Below are positions 18,832 through 28,837 of a stretch of 64,000 nt of DNA, one piece after another; the first letter of the stretch is position 1, and every line of letters starts with the position of its first letter. The stretch spans positions 1,426,001 to 1,490,000 of the forward strand of contig JAOVFP010000024.1 of assembly GCA_025738555.1 (NCBI GenBank), given 5' to 3'. The notes beneath the pieces were generated by a model. That model was not told the DNA's origin. It searched no databases and worked only from the letters and a program-made list of their open reading frames with translations. Source of the DNA: Cyathus striatus. Its lineage: Eukaryota; Basidiomycota; Agaricomycetes; Agaricales; Nidulariaceae. A program made the position numbers and the translations under genes.

Positions 18832-20304
18832 TTTAGATTCTATCACACTTTGAATCAGAATTTTTGAGGTTCTCTTCAATGTGCTATGAATATTTTTATT
18901 CTGAAGTCTCCTGACGATTTTGGTAACCAGAACCTGGTCAGCGCATATATAACCCTGACAGGGTCGCGACTAGTATTAATTACTAAGCTTTGACTAAGCT
19001 TAGAACTCATTGATGTCGCTAACGAGTATGTTGTTTTCAGTCTTATTGCCATTGTATAATGTTTCTATTGAAGCTACAGCTTTCGTGTGGACTTGCTACA
19101 ATATTAAGACATAGATACATCTTATTTAAGTTGAATTATTGGCTTCATTTAGTCTGTAACTTAAAATTCTCATCAAATAGACCATAAAGAATGACATAAG
19201 CCATGCATATTATATCTATGCATACCACTGCAAATAAAATCACAAAAAATCAGATCTATGATGTTCTGTAATGGTTCATGCATATATATCCACTTCCAGA
19301 AGTCTAGGTCTCTTCAGGCGTGCTGTTCAAGTGGCATATTGATTTTCATATATATGCTCTAAATTGTTATTCTGCTACTACTATACTAAAAACTAGCATT
19401 ACAACCTAAGATATATAGCAATTATTACATTAGAAGATGCTCTATTGAATAAAGGGTGCTCGAAAATAGCTACACAACATTATGTTGTACAAGAATAGGG
19501 ATAGAAAATGCAGAGAAATTGTCTTTGAGAAAGTGTGTGAGAATCTGCATGCTAAATTTAGCCAACTTTGATCGGAATCACATACTCATTGCAACATTTC
19601 TCAGTAACCAGACATGCTCTCACCACAAAAATTGAGTATTATGTTACTATAATAGCTAACTACAAATATGTGCAAAAAAACTGGGCAGAACGTGATTATG
19701 AAAGCGACAAGATGAAGATTGACCATGTTCTGGGTATGACCAGGTTCCGGGTAGCTGGCAGTATTAGATTGAAGTAGTATGTGTACAGCTTACCTGAAGT
19801 CCAATGTACAGTGAGCAAGTGGGGATTGTCACTGTAGAACCTCAGGGTTATATACTACTAGCTTATCTACCAAAGTCCGAGGGTCTAAGGGTCTAAGGGT
19901 CCAAGGGTCCAACCAAGGTCCCAACCCAGGTCTAGTACCTAAGTTTATCTAAGTCTACCTAAGGTTCATTAGTCAGCAGAGAAGTGTCAGATCACTTCTA
20001 ACAGTAACAAAGAATAAAGAGGGTGGTTGAGAGCAAAGAGGATAATAAGAGAGCAAAGAGAGTGGTAAAGGAGCAAGAACTCAAACACAAACACTGACAC
20101 AGATACAGATGGGGAGGAAACTTGTTAACTACTACCAAGTTACAGAGTGTATATATATACTGAGGCTGTCTACCAAAGTCCCAACCAAGGTCCATGTAAC
20201 TAAGGTAACTGACAGCTGTCAATCTGTCAATCACAGAACTGTCAAGTATGACAGGTGACAAGTGACAGCTGTCAAAGAAGTTGTGCAACCCAGAATATCT
20301 AACA

Positions 20305-21159
20305 AAAATACATCTTTTTAATGTGTTATAGTGTGCACAGATCTGCACGGATACACTCACAAATATATCTGGAGAATGCTCAAAATCTGTGTTGGGCTGT
20401 ATTTGACTGCATAGAAATATGACTCAGCATTTCTCAGATCTTTACAGACATGCCCCAACTACATCAGGAAACACTGACCTAGCTACCAAGCCAAGTGCCA
20501 AGCTCAGTAACCTATATTGATCATCTGCCAAGCCATATAGATATCTGTAGGCTACATCACATTAAATAGCACACATTGATGCTGGGTAGAGTTGGGTAGA
20601 CTATAGAGTACACTATGACAGACATATAGATTTACATACATTAGACAGCTATCTACATATCTCTTTATAGATGTCCTACAATTTTATGTAGACTATATAA
20701 GTACAGATAGTTTAGCTCCTTCCCTTTCTTGGATCTTGAAAGATCACTACTTATATACTACTATTATACACTGGATATGTAGCCTTTATTATTTTAAGAG
20801 AAAAGGTGATGTTTACAATTTTTAATACCTTGAATATAGATTGTAATTTATCTATATGTATGTTTTAGTAGCTGTTGCACAATGCTCAGAGTGCTCTAGT
20901 AGTTATCCACAGTACAGTTATATGTTTGCAGGGTGTGAGAAGGGGAGAAAGGGGCCGAGCACAATGACTTGACAATGAGTAAGTTGCCCATTGCCAGTGT
21001 GCCAAGTCATCATGTGACTTTGATCATCAGTTACATCTGGCTGTGAAAACAATTTTCAGTCTTGTTTCATCTCTGTTCTTTGTTTCTTCCCTTTCCCTCT
21101 ACTTACCTGTCTGTTCTGTCATGTCTTCTTCCCTCATTAATGTTTACATAGAGGAGCAC
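20305..21159. other. unassigned AT-rich sequence
   Basis: No gene, RNA or clear repeat seen. Short TAGATATCTGTAG/ATAGATTTACAT-like words recur without a clear period. Confidence 0.35.
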
Positions 21160-21470
21160 TTTATGATCCCCCACATGTTTACATGGAGTCCATGTGGACT
21201 CCGTGTAATTTTCCAGGAGCCTATGTGGAGTCCACATAGACATTGGGAGACTCTATGTGGAGTGAACATGGAGCTTACATGGAGTACAAAAGGATTAATA
21301 CAGAGATAAGTCTGCATACAAACTCTACATAGACTCCATGTGGAATACAGGGAGTATCAGTGGACTCCAGGTATATTTTCCACATAAAGCCCATGTATAC
21401 TCCATGTAAAGTCCACGTAATCCTTGTGTACTCCATGTAATCTCTGTTCACTCCTTGTACACCACTAAAG
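21160..21470. repeat. degenerate minisatellite of ACTCCATGT / GGAGTCCAC units
   Basis: Many variants of ACTCCATGTGGA and its complement in both orientations with irregular spacing. Related clusters are at 31190-31560 and 32400-33115. The open frames (rich in W, M and H) are products of the repeat. Confidence 0.65.
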
Positions 21471-22242
21471 TAAACCATTCTTTACTTTATTATAGTAAAA
21501 ATAATACAATTAATATAAAATGTCCCCAATGGGAATTGAACTACTGACATAGCACATTAACTTACCAAAGCATGGTGCAACTTACCATTACACCAACTCA
21601 GCTTGTAGTTTGTACAGCACAAACTCCACAAGACCAGTGGGCACATTTGGTGGTACCTGGCTGTCAGCAACAAAATGTATGTGCTGTCAATGTTGACAAT
21701 GAACATATTACTCTCCCTCTTCCCTCTTCCCTCTTCCCTTCTTCAGCTCTCCCCTCCTTACTGCTCTCAAGCTTCATGCTCACAATGATGAATGACAAAT
21801 GTTGTTTTGTTCTCTCCCTCCATCTGTTCCCTCTCCTCCCCTCATGATGAAGACAACCACCATGCCATGCCATCCCTCTCCCCACTGCTTCTTCCACCCT
21901 GTCATCAGTACCATGTAGGGTGTCACCTCCAAGACACTCTCAAAGCATATGTTAAAGCTAGGTATGTTAGTTCCTCCCCTATCTAGAGTCTCCTGCTAAC
22001 TCACATTCCACAGCATTGTCTATGAATTGTAGATGTGTCAGCAGCCAGCCCCCTCTCCTCCATGCCCCCTGCATCATGATGATGACGATGCCCTGTCATC
22101 CCCCCCCCCTCTTCCTGTGATATGACAACCACAATGTCACTTGCAAGAACAGCATTAATGCCATGTCATCAATGCTCCCTCACTCCCTCCCCTCTCATCT
22201 TGCATGTGATGAAGATGTCTTGTCACATCCCTCCCATAAGTG
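21471..22242. other. pyrimidine-rich low-complexity region
   Basis: Blocks of CCCTCTTCCCTC and CATCATGATGATGACGATG. It matches the style of 15640-16096 and 25670-26270. No credible gene. Confidence 0.45.
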
Positions 22243-22257
22243 TCAGCTAAAATTTTC

Positions 22258-22310
22258 AAAAATTGTTAGGCTTAATTGATTGCCTCAATCAATTAAGCCT
22301 AGCAATTTTT
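22258..22310. repeat. tip hairpin, left arm of the foldback
   Basis: A palindrome with a stem of about 25 bp and a loop of 2-3 bases centred near 22284. The stem has one T/G mismatch. The complementary copy is at 25174-25226. Confidence 0.85.
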
Positions 22311-22334
22311 GAGTGCCTATTTTGTATGGGTAGT

Positions 22335-22635
22335 GATCATAAACAATCATTGATTCATTATAATTTAATACTATTGTAGGATCTTTTAGATGATCATAAA
22401 CAATTATTTATTTGTTCTGATTGAATACTACTATTGTATTAATGTTTTAGGTGATCATAAACAATCATTTATTTGTTCTAATTGAATACTAATACTATAT
22501 GAATGAGTTAGGTGATCATAAACAATCATTAATTGTGTGGAATTGAATACTAATACTATATGAATGGTTTAGATGATCATAAACAATCATTGATTGATTG
22601 ATTTTGAATATTACAATTATATAGATGTAGTAAAT
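22335..22635. repeat. five ~61-bp tandem units, left arm
   Basis: Each unit starts GATCATAAACAATCA, at 22335, 22392, 22453, 22514 and 22575 (spacing 57, 61, 61, 61). It is AT-rich. Confidence 0.9.
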
Positions 22636-22675
22636 GATTGATTAGTACTAATTGGATATTGCTATTGTATCAATG

Positions 22676-23200
22676 TGTCATGTTGTTCCTTGTGTCACAT
22701 ATGTCACATATTTCCCGCACTTCACACATTTCCCTGTCACACATTGTCCAAGCATCACATTTGTCACATTCTTTCCGTGCTTCACATTTGTCACGTACTT
22801 TATGTGTGTCATGCTCATCACACATATTCCTGCACTTCGTATTTGTCATATATTTCCCACATGTCATGTTCGTCACATATATTCCTGTGCCTCATGTTTT
22901 TCCTGTGCATCAGATGTATCATGTACTTCATGCACACTATGTTCGTCACCTATATTCCTGTGCATCACATTCATCACACATTACCTACATGTTACATTTG
23001 TCACAATTTTCATGTGCATCACATCTGTCACAATTATCCCACACTACGCATATATCACACTTATCACACTTTAGCACATTTGTCATGCTTTGCATATGTG
23101 TCATGCATCATGTTTGTCATGTTCTTTATGAGTGTTACACTTTTATGCATGTCACACATTTCATGCTCGTCACACATGCCACATCTTTGAGGCATGTCAC
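22676..23200. repeat. TCACAT-type short minisatellite, left arm
   Basis: A degenerate repeat of TTTGTCACATATTCC-like units. It produces Cys/His-rich open frames on the plus strand (C-H-I-C-H patterns) that are artefacts of the repeat. Confidence 0.8.
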
Positions 23201-24359
23201 ACTGTGATGATCTGCATGCATGTCATATTTTTAAAGTGCATAGCAACTTTTTCACAAATATCATGCTTTTCAATCACATTAGATTTTTCTGTCTCTAGTA
23301 CTATTCAAGTTGTCATGAGAGTGGAATAAGTATTTTATAGTATAGAGTGAATTATATACACAGAGGAAACAATATGTACTTGTAGAATTGGAGATTGTAA
23401 GATGGAAAATGTGGTAGTAATAAGAAACTAGAATGAAAATGTTCAGTGTATATGTAGTAGAAGTCTTACCCCAATGACAGAGCATGAGCAATTTGGAAAT
23501 TGGATGATATGATGTTTAATAATCAGGACTAGAGATGTAATGAAGTGACAAAGTAAAAACTATAATGGATATGAGAGATAATGAGGTCATTATGATAAAA
23601 ATGAATATTTTGGAAATATTTAACAACTGAACAGAAAAGGACATATACTGAAAGAGTACCATGCATTAACATAATAGTATTTCTCTCAAATTACTATATA
23701 CATATAAAGAACACTACTATGAGATGAAGTTGCAAAAAGAATTATGTGTGTAGCTAGTGTGGTTGAGGCAGGAGGTCGATTGGATGCCCTGTTTGTAACA
23801 CATTGTGATTATGTAACAACTAGGGGTGGATGACTGTACTTGATTTTCTATACTTTAGTTTAGTGTCAACTACATCATTGCCTTTTTTTCTTCTTGTTCT
23901 CTTTTCTGAAGAACTACTTTGTCTTTTCTCCTTTCTTGCCTAAGAAAAACTTACTATCATTTTTCTATAGTCATGTGGAGTATTGTCATACAGGGTCTGA
24001 ATCAATGACTGGCTTGTCAATACAAGAGGCTGAATTACACTGCTAAGTAATGAGATATGAGTTAAATATGGCATTACTAAGTGCTTTGATTCCTTGGATA
24101 TGAAGTGTACAGAACATTTTTCATTATAGACCTGTTGGAACCCCATCAACATGTCACAATCATGATACATATGCAAGCATGATGTACTTGAAATGTATTA
24201 CACATCTCAAAAATGTGACATAAGTAACACTATGATGTGTGTGAAAGCATGATGAAAGCTTCAAAGACATAATGAATATAATGCATGTGCAAACCATAAG
24301 AAATAGATGTGACTTATGTGATGAGCATGAAAAGCATGACAAATAGATGTGAGATATGT
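23201..24359. other. foldback loop region
   Basis: About 1.2 kb between the arms, AT-rich, without a gene I can support. It holds the 87-bp fragment at 24066-24152, which also occurs at 8870-8956. A T-rich tract lies near 23880-23940. Confidence 0.5.
24066..24152 (-). repeat. 87-bp fragment shared with 8870-8956
   Basis: The minus strand reads LMGFQQVYNEKCSVHFIS and KESKHLVMP, matching the other copy with conservative changes. Probably a piece of an older coding element. Confidence 0.5.
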
Positions 24360-25241
24360 GACATTCATAAAAGCATAACACTCATAAAGAATGTGACAAA
24401 CATGATACATGACAAATGTGCTAAAGTGTGATAAGTGTGATATATGTGTAGTGTGGGATAATTGTGACAGATGTGATGCACATGAAAATTGTGACAAATG
24501 TAACATGTGGGTAATGTGTGATGAATGTGATGCACAGGAATATAGGTGACGAACATGGCATGCATGAAGTACATGATACATCTGATGTACAGGAAAAACA
24601 TGAGGCACAGGAATATATGTGACGAACATGACATGTGGGAAATATATGACAAATACGAAGTGCAGGAATATGTGTGATGAGCATGACACACATAAAGTAC
24701 GTGACAAATGTGAAGCACAGAAAGAATGTGACAAATGTGATGCTTGGACAATGTGTGACAGGGAAATGTGTGAAGTGCGGCATATGTGACACAAGGAACA
24801 ACATGACACATTGATACAATAGCAATATCCAATTAGTACTAATCAATCATTTACTACATCTATATAATTGTAATATTCAAAATCAATCAATCAATGATTG
24901 TTTATGATCATCTAAACCATTCATATAGTATTAGTATTCAATTCCACACAATTAATGATTGTTTATGATCACCTAACTCATTCATATAGTATTAGTATTC
25001 AATTAGAACAAATAAATGATTGTTTATGATCACCTAAAACATTAATACAATAGTAGTATTCAATCAGAACAAATAAATAATTGTTTATGATCATCTAAAA
25101 GATCCTACAATAGTATTAAATTATAATGAATCAATGATTGTTTATGATCACTACCCATACAAAATAGGCACTCAAAAATTGCTAGGCTTAATTGATTGAG
25201 GCAATCAATTAAGCCTAACAATTTTTGAAAATTTTAGCTGA
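24360..25241. repeat. right arm of the foldback
   Basis: Inverted counterpart of 22243-23160: TCACAT-type repeat 24361-24810, tandem ~61-bp units about 24849-25152, tip hairpin 25174-25226. Confidence 0.85.
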
Positions 25242-25329
25242 TACCACTCCCTCCTTCTCCCCCTCTCTCTCCTTCCCCCCCCCTCTCTCTCTCTCTCCCC
25301 CCCCCTCTCTCTCTCTCTCCCCCCCTCTC
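25242..25329. repeat. CT/C microsatellite
   Basis: Runs of CTCTCT and poly-C adjoining the right end of the foldback and the next LTR-A. Confidence 0.9.
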
Positions 25330-25664
25330 TGTGAGAAGTAACAAAGGATAAAGAGGGTGTTGAGAGGGAATAGAGAATAATGAAGGGAAAGGAGGGTAAT
25401 AGTGGAGCAAGAACTCAAACACAAACACAGACACAGACACAGATGGGGAGGAAACTTGTTTACAACTACCAAGTTACAGAGTGTTTATATACTGAGTAAG
25501 TCTACCAAAGTCCAACCAAAGTCCTGTAACTAAGGTAACTGACAGCTGTCAATCTGTCAATCACAAATCTGTCAATCAAGTATCTGTCAATCACAGATCT
25601 GTCAAGTATGACAGGTGACAAGTGACAGCTGTCAAGGAAGCTGTGCAACCCAGAATATCTAACA
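25330..25664 (-). mobile_element. solo LTR, family A (A17)
   Basis: 335 bp, starting TGTGAGAAGTAAC (a variant of TGTCAG...), perfect duplication CTCTC (25325-25329 and 25665-25669). Four copies of the TCTGTCAATC-type repeat. Confidence 0.88.
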
Positions 25665-25669
25665 CTCTC

Positions 25670-26529
25670 TCCTCTTGCTCTTTGTTCCTTGTCTTGCAAA
25701 TGACGAGGGCAAGCATCTTCTCATCCCTCATCTCACAAGTGACAGGAGGAATGTCTTCTTCCGCCCTTGCCTCTCTCATCCGAGACGTCAATGCCACACC
25801 AACTCTTCCTCATCCCCCTTCTTGTTCTAGCCATGTCACCTATGCACTGTCACCAGGTAAGCCCCCCCCAGCTCCATCTTCATCCTCACTAATGTCCACC
25901 ACTTCTATCCCCACAGCATCATCAACATAGGACCCACTACCTCACCCACCCCAATTCAACATCCCCCCCCATCAAGCCAGTCTCACCCATATCAGCCCCT
26001 TTTCCCTCCTACTCCCTGCATCACAGAAACAACAACACCACTGACAAGAATGTCATTGATGGTACAACATCCAGCCCTCTCTTTCCCCTCCCCCCCTGCA
26101 TCATGATAGGATGACGACGCCTGCCATGTTGGCAACATCATACAGCCCCCTTCCCTAGGTGATGACAATGGCAATGATTCTATCACCTTCACAATATTGT
26201 CAATGCCACGTCAACCATCACTACCTGCGTCTCCCACCTCTCTCACCTCCTCCAGCTCACCCTTGGATCTTGGTAAGTAATATTTTTTGATAACTTTTTA
26301 CAACTACAATAGCCCCCAAATCTTCCAAACAACAACAAAAATCCACAAAGTTAGATATTACTAAATTTCGCTTATTTTAAGATTAATATTTCTAATTAAC
26401 TATTTAAAAATTCTTCTAAGCCTGCTGTTGAAACTGACAAAGATACTATTAATAAACCAATTTCAAAACAATAAACAAAGTAAGATCTTTCATATGAATT
26501 ATATACAAAGCTAATTATCATGTCATAGA
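25670..26529. repeat. pyrimidine-rich degenerate repeats
   Basis: C/T-rich with CTTGCAAATGACGAGG and CATCATGATAGGATGACGACG variants. From about 26280 it becomes AT-rich and leads into the coding remnants that follow. No gene called. Confidence 0.45.
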
Positions 26530-28632
26530 AATTCCAACAAACCTTTGGTTGAGCCAGAGGAGTCTAAGTCTAAGACAAAAAACCCCAGGTAAGTATTAAT
26601 ATTAATAGTATAATTTTTTATTTATATTACTTTATATTTAGAAAAACAAGCACTCATCACATTCAAGAAGATATTAAGGAAGATGCTAAAGGTGCCCCTG
26701 AGAAATTGACAAAAGCTGCAAAAATTCTTGAAATTGAAGGTGATGCTGTAGCCCCTCCACTTATTATTCAGGCCTCAGCTTCAACTTTGCCACCTCAGCC
26801 CATGAGAGTTATTTCCTCTGATATTGAGGATGAGTTGAATACAGAACAAGCTGAGCTGATAGTACAAAAGAACATGGAATCTGGGTCTAAAGCTGAAATT
26901 GGGACTAAAGCTGGATCTGAGTTTAAGGATGAAACTGGTTCTAAAGCTGAAACTGGGTCTAATATTAAGCATGGGCTAGATGCTGATTTAGTTGACTTGA
27001 ACAAACAGAAGGATGTTGAAACAGAAATAGCAAACAAAATGCAAGTTGACACCCAGACTGAAATAGGAGGGTCAAATATGAATGCTGGTGAACTTGATGA
27101 GGAGACTGATAAAGAGGAATATGAAAAGAGAGCTGAGAGTGAAATAGATGATCATTCAGATGAAGAGAGTGAAAAAGAGAAAAGTGCAGAGAATGTAAAT
27201 GAGAATGATACATTTGAGATGAAAGATAACAATAAAGATGGCAGTGAAGAGATGAGTAGTGAGGATGAAGAAGAAGAAGATAATGATGAGAATGAGAATT
27301 TTGAGAATACTACTCCTAAGAAAGCAAAAGTCAGTACAAAGAGATATTGAGATTCTACCTCAGAAAGTTATACAGGCAGCTCTATTAGTAGAGTTACTAA
27401 GAGTAGTTGCAGATCTACATCTCATAACTCTGCTGCAACAGTTCCACCTGATAGCCCTTCTCCAATTGAGCTTGAAGGTGCTTCTAGAACTCATGGTGGA
27501 TTTTCTAGAGGAAGAGCTTTTGGAAATATGTTTAACTCTGCTGATTTTGATAATACCAATAATGCATTGATGCATATTGAGGAATCTGATTCAGGCCCTG
27601 TAATGGGAAGAGTTATAATATACTCTGATCATTCTAAGCAAAGCCCACCATTTGTTGTTACACAGCCACTTGGCACTAAGCTGGGAGATATTCTTCACAA
27701 TATATGTGTAGAATATGAGTATACTGCTATTCAATGTGAGTTAGTTACAATATATAATATACTAATAACTAATATTTGTATAGCTTGTTTTATCTATATT
27801 CAAGATAATAATATGTAGGTACTTAAGGGAAAATACCACAAAGCTTTGGAGAAAAATGAGACTGTTCCTTGGATTAAAGATGAGAAGGGGAAGTATTCTA
27901 TTTCTTTGTCAGCTGTAAGTTTCATATTATAACTTCTATAGCATTGCTTCTGAACTCTATAACCAGGAGAGTATTTCTGAAATGGTTCCAGCACTGCCTG
28001 TAACTTTAGGTGGTGGTACTACATCTCAACACATGAAGCCATCTGGATCAACTGCTGTGTCTTATCCATTTGATTTAGACTCTGTTCAATACAAGATAGC
28101 TTAAGCATTCAATGTCTCTAAGGGACTCTGTGAAAGAAATGTAAAGAAAGATATTTGAATTTCTTATCAGAAATACTTGGCTATTCATGACATTTTTGCA
28201 AAGTTTCCTGCAATGATAGCCAATAACATTTGGAAGGAGAAAAGACCTTCTAATGATAATATCATTGAGGTTTTTATGTCAAAGTCAATATACTATTTCT
28301 ATTATAGTAACCCATTTTCTATGGTGCCCCAGATTCCTGGATTGGATAAATAGCTCAAAGGAGATTCAGATGCACCACACACTGGTGAAGTTTGGGGTCA
28401 TGGAGTAAAGCCCAGCTTGGACAACTTGAAGAAGTTGTTGAATAATATTAAGAGTGATCATTCCTCCAGTGCAAATGCAGAGAGTGAAGATGAGGAAGGA
28501 TCTCATAAGAAAAAGAATGATAAAGGAAAAGGGAAGGCAAAAAGGAAGGAGAAGGAATTGGGAAAGGGAAAGGGTAAAGATAAAGAAGTGGAGGTTAAGT
28601 CTAAGGGGAAGAAGAAGAAAACTAACTTGTGA
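26530..28632 (+). pseudogene. decayed companion gene of a KDZ-like transposon
   Basis: Plus-strand coding remnants separated by several short GT-AG introns (for example 26589-26641). The N-terminal part is a long acidic/repetitive region with TGSKAETGS-like and EDEEEEDNDENENFE stretches. The middle, around 27500-27740, reads GRVIIYSDHSKQSPPFVV and LGTKLGDILHNICVEYEY. The next part contains IHDIFAKFPAMIANNIWKEK. The C-terminus is Lys-rich (about 28417-28632, KGKGKAKRKEKELGKGKGKD). In-frame stops include TGA at 27348-27350 and others near 28102, 28158 and 28351. I do not recognise the family. Same strand as, and 200 bp upstream of, the transposase remnant. Confidence 0.5.
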
Positions 28633-28837
28633 GTATAGTGCTTTATGTGAAATAGTGTTTGTATATACATGAAACAAACAATTGATGTGTTGTTGATGTA
28701 TTAATGCTAATCTTTTCCAATTGATTTCTTAAATTATATAACTCTGGTCCTTCTACTGACAATTATGACTAACAGGAACATCTGGAAGATATTAAGCAAT
28801 TTGTATCTTCATTGGGTTATTTCCTGCAGTTTCAGCA

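Larger units (their letters stand above)
18484..19760. mobile_element. putative non-autonomous DNA transposon, 3-bp TSD
   Basis: 1277 bp inserted in LTR-B with a 3-bp duplication GTA (18481-18483 and 19761-19763). Without the nested LTR-C and its duplication it is about 1.03 kb. The ends are imperfect inverted repeats: the left reads CTGCTGCC...CCTGGTCA, the right (complement) TGCCAGC...CCTGGTCA. A further CCTGGTCA lies near 18925. A 3-bp duplication is typical of PIF/Harbinger and CACTA elements; the termini fit neither well. A 69-codon frame near the right end (19568-19777) is not recognisable. Confidence 0.55.
18400..20003 (-). mobile_element. LTR-B split by a DNA-type insertion
   Basis: The halves 18400-18483 and 19761-20003 rejoin at GAGCAAGTATTAG exactly as in intact LTR-B copies. 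Its own 5-bp duplication is GTAAC in LTR-A. Confidence 0.85.
18387..20304 (-). mobile_element. LTR-A (A16) hosting a nest of three insertions
   Basis: The first 13 bp of the LTR (18387-18399) and the rest (20004-20304) are separated by an LTR-B with duplication GTAAC (18395-18399 and 20004-20008). That LTR-B is itself split by a DNA-type element, which in turn holds a solo LTR-C. The outer flanks (CTATT, AAAAT) do not match. Confidence 0.85.
22243..25241. mobile_element. 3.0-kb foldback element with ~0.9-kb inverted arms
   Basis: The left arm (22243 to about 23160) and right arm (about 24360 to 25241) are near-identical inverted repeats, differing by a few substitutions and short indels. Each arm reads inward as: a tip hairpin, a linker, five ~61-bp tandem units, then several hundred bp of a short TCACAT-type repeat. 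The loop is about 1.2 kb. This architecture matches foldback (FB-like) transposons, whose long terminal repeats are made of tandem units. No transposase or clear target duplication is visible; the flanks are pyrimidine-rich on both sides. Confidence 0.75.

Noticed and set aside
22335..22635. CRISPR-like array of regularly spaced repeats
   Set aside because: The ~61-bp units repeat along their whole length rather than alternating with unique spacers, and the genome is eukaryotic.
22638..23207. Cys/His-rich open frames on both arms of the foldback, resembling zinc-finger proteins
   Set aside because: They are translations of the TCACAT-type minisatellite, open in several frames and mirrored in the other arm (24261-24846).
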